The notes under the pieces: model-generated
What the model was told of the DNA's origin: nothing
Seen by the model: only the letters and a program-made list of their open reading frames with translations
Databases searched by the model: none
Program-made: the position numbers and the translations under genes
Assembly: GCF_037042905.1 (NCBI RefSeq)
Contig: NW_026974140.1
Location: forward strand, 16,170,001-16,234,000
Direction: 5' to 3'
Length of the DNA stretch: 64,000 nucleotides
From: Lytechinus pictus
Lineage: Eukaryota; Echinodermata; Echinoidea; Temnopleuroida; Toxopneustidae
In this document: positions 1 through 12,600 of the stretch, in pieces
How positions within the stretch are numbered: position 1 is the stretch's first letter
How the letters are laid out: every line of letters starts with the position of its first letter

Positions 1-390
1 GGAGATTCGGGGTGAGATGAAAGAAAGAAACACAAAAAGAGGAAGGGTGTGTGTGTTAAAGAAGTAAATAGGAAGGAGAACAAGAGAGAGAGAGAGAGAG
101 CTTAATTAAATAAATTCATTTTTTGTACACTTATACAAGTCTTGACTATGAATTTTATCCATCATAATATGAAAAAAATATTGTATGGAATGAAGACGCC
201 CGCTTTGCTTCAGACTTAATTGAAAAAAATTGAGTTAATGCTATATTGCTATCTTCAGTAGATATTAAGTTATTATGAGCGATCTTTTTAATTGTATTCA
301 ATCATAAAATCGCCTGGGCCTTATCAAAATTTCTTTTAAAAAGTTTAAAGCAAATGAAGACTCCTTATTTATTCTTAATAATATTGCAAG

Positions 391-657
391 GACAGATTAT
401 TTTTTTTGACAATATTTCGCAAGATGTGAGATCACTTTTGACCCGACGAGACTGTTATCAATTTTCTGGTATTTTAGTTATGGAACATCATGCTTTTCAC
501 TTTCAGTTTGATGAGAACCAGTCTCTTGACTACCTATGTGAGATGCGTGAAGTGACAGTCGTGTTCATCAATCTTCACATGGACTCTGCGCATGACCATT
601 CTACGTGTCTACAATCAGTATATGATAAGATACATACATCAGTATCACAGTTTCAAG
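391..657 (+). CDS. ADCY10-like: ADCY10-like exon (start of C2 domain)
   Basis: Contains REVTVVFINL, the first beta strand of the cyclase C2 domain, and ends in TTTCAAG before gtacat. The 3' end is firm, since it joins the next exon as FQG-MINKIF, as in mammalian ADCY10. The 5' end is uncertain: an acceptor after ttgcaag at 390 is chosen, but one at 423 is possible. Confidence 0.7.
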
Positions 658-3600
658 GTACATACGAGTCTATTCATGCCATGTATCATTGTATGTCTGT
701 CTCTCTTCCGCATCTCCTTTTTATGTCTTTCAACTACGTTCCTTATAAATATGCACAACGTTCAAGTAAACGCACAGTTCTCTCATTTGCCTATACATCT
801 CTCTCTGACCTTTCCATCTTTTGATTGTTCCCTCCTATTCTCTTATTCTCGTTCTTCTTCTTAGCATTGTTATCATAATAATCATCATAACCATCATCAT
901 CATCATTCTCATCATCATCATCATCATCATCCTCATTATTATTGTTATTGCCGTAATTATTTTTATTGTTCTCATAATTGTGATAATCATTATTATCTTT
1001 TTTATTCTTATGGTGATGATGATGAGTATTATAAATCCATTATTATTTTTTAGAATTATCTTGGATTTTGTTATTATCATTCCTCATCATTCATAATCAT
1101 CATGGTCATCATTATATTCTCTCTTTTTTATTTCAGTGCTTTCATCTTAGTTGCTTTCATATAAACTAGAGATGTTCTTTTTATGAATACAATGAATAGA
1201 AATTGTTTCCGTTTGTTTATCTTTCCAGGAATGATCAACAAGATCTTTGAGTTTGACAAGGTTAGTAAAAAACATTCAAAATTTCAGAAGTCACATTTTT
1301 ATTAATAATTCGGAACGCAAAATGACAGAAATAAGCCAATTAGATTATAAAACACAAAAAATAATGTCGTCTCAGAAGGATCAGTTCTCTTGCTCATAAA
1401 TGCTGAAAGTTATCATTTACTATCATGAAGGTAAAGCATAAATTCCAAACGTGTAAATTGTGTTTGAATCTACTACTTTCTTTATTACAGTATATTCAGT
1501 CCACAAGTCTTCTTATCCATGTTATCACTCTCATATCGATGCTTGCCTCTAAGTCCCTTGATAATGTTCATATCAGGCACCTTCTCGCCTTGTAAACACT
1601 CTCTCCATGACTCTTGGCAAATAAAGTCACTCTACATCACAGTCTGGCCTTGCCTTGGCTATCACTTTCACCAACCTCTATACACAACCAACATAAAGAC
1701 ATTCTATTCTTAAATGACGACCAAAATTAGAAATTCGATTTATTGAAATGTGATTTATCGGTGCAAACGTGCTTGCTTTCATCGCGAGCACGGCTACACG
1801 CGACCAATCGTTTGCTCCGAACTCGACCTAAATTATAAGAAGCGCCATTTCAGGTCTGAGTGTATTCGGAGGGTAGATTGAGTGAAAGCGAGATAGAAAA
1901 ATTGGCAAGATGTGGTAAGCTATGACGTCAATTGACAATACCCAATCTCAAGATCCCGAGATCCATATTGCTTGAATATGTCTCCGTCTTTTTATTAAAA
2001 GCGGGGATTTAACAAAAATTCCCCAACCGTCATCTGGATGAAATAGATAAACACTAAAAAGCGCGCGGAAATAAAGTACAGCCAATCTTAATATAGATTC
2101 TCGTCTGCGCCGTGTCTTTTTTATTAAGCTCTCACAATAAGGATTTATTTTTGTCAGGTTGATGGATGTAGTGGAGGCACTTTTCTGTATTTCTTTCAGG
2201 GTACGAGTTTCTTGGTATTATTTGGTCTACCAGGGTTTAAACACGAACATGAAGCTTGCCATGCTGTTCAATGTGCAGGTCAAATCAAAGATGTTGTCAG
2301 TTCAATGATTGAAGTCAAGTAAGTTGACCGTCGTATCATCAGTCTTTCTTCCCCCTCCTCCTATATCATATTATTTCTATCCCTACTGCTCTCTGTAACA
2401 TACATAGCATATACATTGTGGGATGCTGTTTAAATCATAATTTTTCAAAACTCACAAGAAAAGGTTTCCCTGAATCTTTGGTTCTCGTAATTAATGAAAC
2501 AATGAGTCAACTCGTGTTATAAACGGTACGTAGAACACAAAAATACAAGGACGGATAAAACTCCCTCAACAGTAGCCCCCCGTAAAAATAAAATTATCCT
2601 GAATCCACCATTTATCTTTATGAAAGTGTTGTTTGCAATATCATTACCATTTCGAACATAATTTCAAACTCCACGTTAGATGGGTTGAAGTGATGAAAAC
2701 GAAAAATAAATATAGAAACATGAAAAGACAAAATTTATCAAAGATGTTTTTGTATGTGCTAAAAATAAAATTTATCATTCTTTTTGCTGTTTTAATTTGC
2801 CTCTTTTCTAACAGGCAAATCTCTATAGGTGTAACTACTGGTAAAGTGTTCTGTGGAGTCGTGGGCCACAATGAAAGACACGAATATACAGGTGAGTGGG
2901 ACAGAGGTTCAATACTTTAGGAAGCAACCTAGAGTTAGATTAAGTAAAGTCATCATGGACACGGGATGGTCGCGTACTGATACTGGACAGACAAAATAGG
3001 AAACATCTAATAAAAAACAAACATTGACCTTGATACTCTTAAAGTGTGAAAGAATATATCTCCTGGTTGCAACTTCGGCTATGAATGAAATTTATTTTGA
3101 ACTGAATCTGAACTTGAAATAATGTTCTACTTGTATTCATTTTTTTTTAATGTAGTTTTGTTGTTAAAGTTTCTCTTTATTAATGTATTGTAGTATATGT
3201 CCTCCTTTAGTGAAGACCCAGTCGAATATCTGTAAACAATATCATGTTGAATACTGTGTAACTTGCAATGCCTCAACAGATGTATGTATATGCTTCCTTG
3301 AAAAATTTGTTTCTTATTATGATAAAAACTTTTTAGTAAAATATAATTCGCATAAAAAACATGGAATTCTTAAGAAGCCTTGGATGACAACAAAAGTCTT
3401 AAAAATAGTTAATAAAAAGAACAGAATGTATAAATTATATTGTAAACATCCTTCAAATAAAAATAAAATGAACTATAATAGATGTCGAAATAGTGTAAAA
3501 AATACATAAAAGAAGTCAAAAGATCTTATTGTTTCAATGATTTCAATAAACATAAAGGTAACATGAGAAAAACTTGGAATGTTATTCAAAATATTCTTGG

Positions 3601-6600
3601 TAAATTTAAAAACAAAACACCTGCTAGTTTCAGTGTAAATGGGCATGATATATGTGATAATAAAGATATTTCTAATTCTTTTAATAACTTTTTCATAAAT
3701 ATCGGCCCATCTATGTCTAATAATACTGCTCCAGCTGAAGGTAGTGAACTTTATCAGTCGTTTTTACCAACTCCATGTGTAAATACATTGTACTTTAAGC
3801 CTGTTACCGAAAATGAATTGATTAATATTGTGAGTAAAATTAAGAAGAGTAAAAGCACTGGTGTTGATAATATAAGCTCTATTGTTGTAAAGAAAGTCAT
3901 ATTTTACATTGTAAAACCCTTACTTTATATTTTCAATCTTTCTCTTTCAACTGGGGTAGTTCCTACAAAACTTAAAATAGCAAAAGTAATTCCAGTGTAT
4001 AAGAAAGGAGACAATCGAAATATATTGAATTACAGACCTATTTCTATTCTACCAATATTCTCAAAGATATTAGAAAAGATTGTATTTACACGTGTTAATG
4101 ATTTTCTTGATAAAAATGCAATTTTAAGTTCATGTCAATATGGATTTATGAAAAATAGATCAACTGAAATGGCATTAATTGATTTGCATAATTATTTGAT
4201 TTCCTGTATTGCAGAAAAAAATCACACAATAGGAGTATTTTTAGATTTAAGCAAGGCTTTCGACACAATTGATTATAGTATAATGCTTTATAAACTGAAA
4301 AATTATGGATTTCGTGGTCTTATTCTAAACTGGTTTGAGAATTATTTAACAAACAGAAGTCAAATGGTATTTTTTAATGATGTTAATTCAAGATCAATGA
4401 AAATTCTATGTGGAGTACCACAAGGTTCAATTCTAGGTCCGCTTCTTTTTCTACTTTATATAAATGATCTCTCCAACTGTTCATCTCTTCTCAAATTTGT
4501 ACTTTTTGCCGATGATACAAATATTTTGATTAGTCACCATAATATTATAAATTTACAGCTTAAATGTATCTAAATGGTTTAATTCAAATAAACTATCTAT
4601 AAATGTAGAAAAATCTGTATACATGTATTTCAACAACTCTAAAAATAACAGTCATGTGGATAATCTGCTAGTTCAGATCAATGGACTTGATATAAACCAT
4701 GTTACTTCTACCAAGTTTTTAGGCGTGATCATTGATCAAAATTTGACTTGGGATAGCCAAATTCTTGCCGTAACTAAAAGGACTTCAAAAAATATTGGTA
4801 TCATCGGCAAACTACGTTTTCTCTTACCTAGGAATATTCTTATTTTGCTGTATAATACACTTGTCTTGCCTTATTTAAGTTATGGAAACATTGTCTGGGG
4901 AAATACATATCCATCAAAGTTAGACAAACTTCTAAAACTACAAAAGAGAGTAGTTAGATACTGTACTTTATCTGATTTTCATGCCCACTCTAAACCTTTG
5001 TTTCTCAAATTGAATGTACTTGATATATATAAGCTTAATAAATTTCTAATAGGATTAATCCTCTTCAGATATGTAAACACATCTTTACCTGAAAATATTC
5101 AATTATTATTATCATTCAATAATGAGATCCATAATTACAATACTCGTCATAAAGAGAAATTTCATATATTCAGATGTACTAAAACATTTGTTTCATTTAC
5201 TTTTAAACATACTGCACCCCTATTTGGAACGCACTTCCTCAAGAGATACGTCAAACTAGTAATTTCAATGGTTATAAAAGAAGATTAAAGTCATATCTGT
5301 TAAAGTTAACACATACCTAATCCCTATTTATATACTTTTTCATACGATGATAATTCAACTTTTCACTCCCTCTTCACTTCACTTTATGTTTATTTTGTAA
5401 AATTCCTTATTTTTGTATTGTTTTTTATAATTATTTACCTTAAACTATCCATTGCAACAATGTTTAATTCCAGTTTGGGACACAGCCTTGACAAGTTCAA
5501 GTCCCTTTTTGAACTTTTGCAGTGACCCATTTCCATTTGATTTTTTTCTGTATATGTGAAATCAATACCATTTCTGTGTTTGTATAAATTGTATTGTATC
5601 CAAATGTAAATCTTGTAAATTTGTATGTAAATCTTGTAAATTTGTAAATTTGTATGTATGAATTGTATCTTTTTATCGAATGGAATGAATAAATCTTGAA
5701 TCTTGAAATTGATTTCAAGCTTTAGGGTGAGGATTGTTAGAGGGATGATGGAACGAATATATGGGATTACTATTTTCTATATATTAAATTTTGCAAACAG
5801 GGCCCATAGGACCTAGCGAATGCATAGTATATAATGATTTAGTATTATATTTTTCTGTTTGAAATGAATACAAAGGCATTTGGATTTCAATTGTAATAGG
5901 CGTGATGATAATGTTGTACTGCATGTGAATCTATTTCACATAAATATTAATTGGCTATGAAATAGCTTTCATTTATTTAGAATCATATTCTTGTTGGAAA
6001 TGATGCAAAGATATTTGAATTTGAATTGTAATCGGGGTCAAGAAAATGTTTTATTGCACGTAAATGTTAATATTTGACATAAATATATTAATTGCTTATG
6101 AATTGGATTGAAGTTATAATGTCTTTAATTATTCAGGAAGTGGGAGATCGAGAATGTAATTGAAAAAGACAATTTGCTATCCATATATTTATATCGCAAT
6201 CATAAAGCATTTTTATTTGATTCATTCCCATTTATTAATGCAAATATTTTAAACTGTGAAACGGACAACTTATCCTATTACTCCCAAACGTCATCTCTTG
6301 CCTATCTATCATGTCGCACTTCATCTTATCTTCCTTAACGCCATTCTTAATCCATCTTCATTAGTGATCGGACCTAAAGTCAACATGGCCGCTCGTCTGA
6401 TGATGCATTATATCGGGAAGGTCACGTGTGATGAAGTTACCAAGAAACGATCAAGGAATGACTCTAGAGGGTTCATCAGGGTTGCTAACAAGGAACTCAA
6501 AGGCATCAATGATCCAGGAATGGTTTGGGAGTACACAGGAGCAGGGTGAGGGATGAATGCATTTTATGATAAAAAAGATATAGAATAGGAGAAGACTATA

Positions 6601-9600
6601 ACTATAAGATAAAAGTATGTTGTATAAGATGGTTATAATAATGATCAAGTCTGCAAATGCTCAATAGATAGTAGCTAGTGATACAAATTATGTGCTATAC
6701 AAAATAAATTAGTATAATGAAAGTTCTTTCCGAAAATTAAATTGTCGCTGCAAAGGAATCAGATAATAGTGGGCAAAGTTAAAGGATACATATATTAATT
6801 CATAAGAGAAAGGATTTATGTTAATGTTGACGTAAATGATGAAGAATTCGGATACCATATTTCAAAAATGAATATAAATATATCTTTTTATATTATAAAG
6901 CAGCTATTTCTATTTATATGAGATTCTACTTGTTATCATTATTATTTCTTTCAGGAATGTTGACAACTCTATTCCAGAGTATGGACATCCTTTACTATGT
7001 AAGTTCAACCATTTCCTTAAGCAATTCAAAATTTTCAGACTCGTTCACAGCAATTTTTCAACTTTGTAAAAGAAGAGGGATTTTTTTTATAAGTTCAGTC
7101 ACGTTTCAAAGTTGTATTGCTATACAGGGGCGGTGATACTGGCAGAAAGGCGAGGAGAGAGTGTCCCAACAGTAGATTTTTAAACATAAATTGAAGAAAA
7201 ATTGGAAGAACATTTAAAATGTGGAAAGGAAGGATTTGAGAAGAGATGGCTTGTTTATGTAACTACGCAATACATGGTTGTTTTTGTTTAAAAAAAACAA
7301 ATCAAGCACTACCAATGTGTTATCTTGCAACCCTCTTTTTAAAATATTCTCGCGCCACCCCCGTGGTTATAATATCTGTACAATTTTAAATCACATTTTT
7401 TGTTTCGAACAATGTTATCAATGTGATAAAATTGAATAATGTATGCTACTGAAATTGGTATATTTGTTGTATAAGAACATGTTGTTTTTCTTCATCAGCA
7501 TATGTGGAGGAATTTGAGCAGTGCTGGAAGTCACTATGGAGAATGGCTTCCCTAGCAACGAATTCATCGAGTACTATCCATCAACCAGCTAGGTTTATAG
7601 TCATTGGGGGAGACCCTGGGGTCGGGAAGACAAGACTACTACGATCTGTCATGGATACAGCGAAGGGAATGAATATGGCGTAAGTATAATGATGAATGAA
7701 TACATATAAATCTGTTAATTTCTCTCTTGATGATTTTGGTGAATTACCTCAGATTTTATATGCCTTAGAGGAAATAGATCAAACTCGTCTTAAAAAACAA
7801 GATTAAAAAGATATCATAAAAAAGGGAAAACTATGAGGTAGATTTTATCAAGCAAAATCATTTTGCCCACGTTTTGCACTACCCCATCACCGTGTGATGC
7901 GGTCTCTCTCAGCACCACCCGCATGCAATACAAACTTATTTAATCCTTTACTCGAAACATATAGGCCGCTAGCAAATTATCATACATGAGTATAATAATT
8001 TTGATATAATAATTTTATATAAACTATAAATCAGTGAACTTGTGAAACAAAGCCATAATCAAAATACTTTGAAACAACCTTAAAAAAGTCTTAAGCTCGA
8101 TACAATTCTTGAAGATCTTTTCCTCCCAACTTTTTACAGAGTATACACATGTCGACCTAGCGTTGGTCAGTCAAGTACACCCTACCATACAATCTGCTCT
8201 GTAGTACTCCAACTCCTTGATCTCCAGGATATAGGGAGCCCTCAGGAGAGGGAGCATAGGCTCCAGGAGAGATTTGAAGACACAGAGCTTTTCTGGCATC
8301 TTTGTCTTCTTAATGACCTACTTGGAATCCAGGTATTATGACACAAAGTTTATATCGATATTCCAGAATTTAATTTTAAGTAATATAGTAAAGGTCTGTG
8401 AGTCATGTTTCTAATACTATAATACTTTCTCACCATTAAAGAAAATACACCACAAGGTATATACTTCAGTAAACTCCCAGATGTTTTCATGCCACATTTT
8501 GAAAACTGATCCTGAAACTCCATGTCTCTTTACATGTCTATGCCAGTTGTTTGAAGACATCACTATTCTTGTGTTTATCTATATAATTACTTTACAAAAT
8601 GATTCTCATTAAACTTCCTCAGATCCCAGTAACAGATGAGATCGCTGATCTATCTCAACGAGAGCGGACTCAGGCTCGTCATGCCGTCCTTGCCTACATC
8701 GTATCAGAGGCAAGGAATAGAGATAGCGCAGGAACCCTCATTGCCATCGACGACGCACACTACATTGACCAAGATTCATGGACTTACTTAGAGGCACTGC
8801 CATCCAAATACTGCCTGGTTGCTTTAGGTAGGCCTTCCTTTAGGAGCTAGAAAACTATGTTATCCTCTCACAACATTAACTTTAAAATTTTTACGGTGTA
8901 TGTCGTTTGATTACTCTTTGAATCAGGTATTTTCTCCAATAAATCTGGGACTCGGGTCTGGGACAATCAATATTGTCAGCTTCAGATTTTCAATCGCCAA
9001 CAGACCCCCCAAAATCGTTTTCTTTTATTATTGAATATTTCACATTCTTCACCCTTCCAGGTGATGCTCTTTTTTACAATTTTAATTTAATCAAATTTAT
9101 CAAAGTTGATTGTCTCGGCACCTTACTTTGGCTCAATTGGCCATGACTCTATATAATTTGAATGATTGTGAATGCCAGGGTTAAAAACAGTTATATTCAA
9201 AACGAAAGAAAAGGACTTATCATTACAAATGATAAAAACGTCATATTTGCTAGCTTTCCTTCAAGGTTCTTGATTTCTTTGATAAAGAACATGTGAGGAT
9301 AGGTGAACAGAGCTCCTTATATTCATGGTTTTGAAAGAAGCATTGCCGACAATGTCTAATCACGTTTCTTTTCTTTGTTCTCCTTCTTTTTCTTCAGCTA
9401 TGGGAAGTTTCAGACGTGATGCAGAGGTACCTATCGCAGCCTCCAGGATCCTTCAAGCCAGGAGCACCCTCCATATCAAGCTCCAGGGCTTGGAGCCACA
9501 GTGCATGGAGCCTTTACTGTGTCAGCTCCTGGAGATGAATAGTGTTCCAAGAGAACTTACCATGTAAGTAGACTATTATATCAAGGGCTTCACTTTAGTG

Positions 9601-12600
9601 TACAGTATATGATTCTTGGACCTCGATGAAGAAACAGAGCCATTATATTGATAGCTCTTAATAGAATGTTTCATTGACAGGTATTCCTTTCAAGTCATGA
9701 TATTCATGTTTTTGTTTAAATTTTTATTATGGTAAATTAAATCACATAGAAGGAAAAGAAATATAACCTCTCTGTTAGGCCATTATTTGGCTATTCTCAA
9801 ACTATGATATTCGGAAATAAATTATACATTTACTTTGCAAGTGGCCACAATATTTGTAGGAAAACCTGTCCAGTTGTGAAACATTACTTTCCAAATCAAC
9901 ATGAAGACGTATTGGATCTGTTTTCTTCAGATGTTCTTATTGGATACTTTTGCATATAACTTTGATGTATTATTGTAATTATTGGGTTGACTAGTTTAAG
10001 CATTTGATGATAATTTAAACATCATTTTATAGTATTCATCCTAGGATATTATTATATGATTCCTTTAAAAAATATTCACAATTACATGATAAATAATTTT
10101 CAACGAATTCATCTTTAAAAAAAATAAATTTCAGCATGCTAACCTCCCACCAGCCCAATCGTATCAACCCATCTTGGGTAAACCAATGTGTATTCAACAT
10201 GCTTCATCATCAACAATTAGAGCTATACACTGAAGGAGAGAGAACAGTCTGTCGGGTAGCTAAGGGGGTCAGGCTTATGGAACTGGATATCCCACCTTCT
10301 CTTAGAGGTAGGTCTTTTCATTTATCATTCTTTGCATGAACAGGTACCGTAGCTTGTAAATTAATTTTAAGAAAAATGGGAGTGATTCATCAACATTTTC
10401 ATCCATGTTGTCAGATCTGACTTTTCTTGATTTTGATTTGCCAAGAATCCCTGTTACTAAGGTAACTGTCACATAAATTGGACTTGTCAGATAAAACATC
10501 TGACAAGTCGTTTTATAAAACGCTCCCCAGATCGCTTAAAAGTTTATTTTCATTGATTTAAATTCTTGAATAGAATACTTCCTATCATATTTTTAATGCA
10601 GAAAGAAATATATTATAATGTTTTCAAATGAAAAATAACACATTTTTGTTCGTTTATAGGCTGTATGATAGCATTCATTGACCGTCTACCCGAGCTACAA
10701 CGAACCACAGTCAAGATCATATCCGTGGTCGGAACATCCTTCACGGCGAACATCATAGCCCACCTCATGCCCAACGTCATCCAAGAGAAGATAAACCCTA
10801 CCATCGGATCACTCCAATCTGCTGGCATCCTGGTCTTCGGCAGCGGCGGAGCGTTGCCGACGGTGACGAAATCAACGACGATGACAGCAGGGTCACTTAG
10901 GTTCCAGTCTGTGACACTCCAGGAGACAGCTTATGCACTCCTGCTGGAGAAACAAAGAAGAAAGCTCCATGAAAGATATGCTACCTACCTGGAGAATAAT
11001 CATCTATCTGGTAGGAAGGGGGAGATCAGTTCTCCTGGTGGTCTCTCTCCTGCTGGTATCAAGAAACTACTTGGTAGGTCATGTTTCTTACAATATGATA
11101 GCATAAAGGCATTGTTCCTCAAAATATCAATTGTCCTGAAAACTGTGCTCTATCAAAATAAGTGTAAAGGCTATAAAGGAGAGTATAATAATATGATGCG
11201 GACAGATAAGTATTCCTGGGGATCGTATCGTCAAAATTTTTAATCTGACAACTTTTCAGATCTGACTACTTTCTTTGAATTTGTTTGGCTGAGTGCTATT
11301 CCTGTGGTAACTGTCAGATTCAGCAAGACTTGGTTGGATAAAATATCCAGCAAAGTCCTTTCATGAAATCCTCTCCTGTAATCCACACATACAAATTTGA
11401 GAAAGAAAAAAAAACCGAGAGTGGAAACGTCATGGACGAAACATCACATTACATTTTTGGCAAGCTGAGCAATTTAAAACCCGGTGACATTACAATATCT
11501 AGATATTTTAGAGAGAGTGGTTTTAACAGAGGATTTAATTGACATCTGATTTTTCCATATTGTATGAAAACATGATATATAAATTATATAAATGTTATCT
11601 GATTGCCCCTTTGCAGGAATAAAGACCGACTCTAAACAAAAAGATGACAACAGTAACAAGTAAGTAATCTAGGGTTCTGATTTTAAAGGTGAAAATAATG
11701 AAATTGTATGAAATGTTCCCATTTCAGTATTAATATCAGGCATTTGCTTTGTAAAAATGCAGTAGGTGAGGGTCAAAGAGTTTGATATCAAAACACTTTC
11801 CTCTGCGACAATTAGGAAAATATATTTTCCCTTTGAATGGGCAAGATATTGCATTCCTGGATTTCCCCTTGCTAAAAGTTTCACCAAGTTTTCACAAAGT
11901 TTTTTTCCCCACAATTTGAAGTAGTCAATATTTCTTTACTTCTCAAGAACTTCAGTGTTTAAGCATAGACCCGATCTCTTGCAGAGAGATCAGATGTATT
12001 CTAAATATAAATAACTATTATCGCTTTAAATAGGAAAGATGACATTCATGAATCACAAGACGTCTTTTCAGACGGCATGTAATACTTCATTTCAATTGAG
12101 GCTATTTGAATCAAAGACGCACTTTTTTTTACAAATGTATATCTATCTTGAAATAGCTTTTAACAACTTGAACTTCTAAAACGCAATCTTTATTTTCACT
12201 TTCAGCATACTTTGTAAGAATGACGAACAATCCTTACAGTCTGTATATCCACAACTAGTTACACATTGGAAGAAGGCTAACAATCTACAGAAAGCTATTC
12301 AATACATGGTCTATGGAGCAGAGTCGGCTGTGGCACTCGGATACAACATGCAGGTAAACTGAAAATAAAACTTTTCGAATCCAGATTTCAAATTATGCTC
12401 CAAGATATTTAATTTCAGTAAAGGTTTTATGCTATATCCCTCAAAATCAATAGTTAGGTAATATGATAAGCAGTTGAAAAAAGTATGACAACTTTTATCA
12501 GGAAATGACATGAAGCATCAGGATTTGTATCTTTGTTTTTCTCCTGCTAGCTTCTTTGATGAAAAAAAATCCATATATTTTGGGGGGTTCTAGATGAGAA

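Noticed and set aside
821..1096. Isoleucine-rich open frames on both strands
   Set aside because: Translation of ATC/ATT microsatellite.
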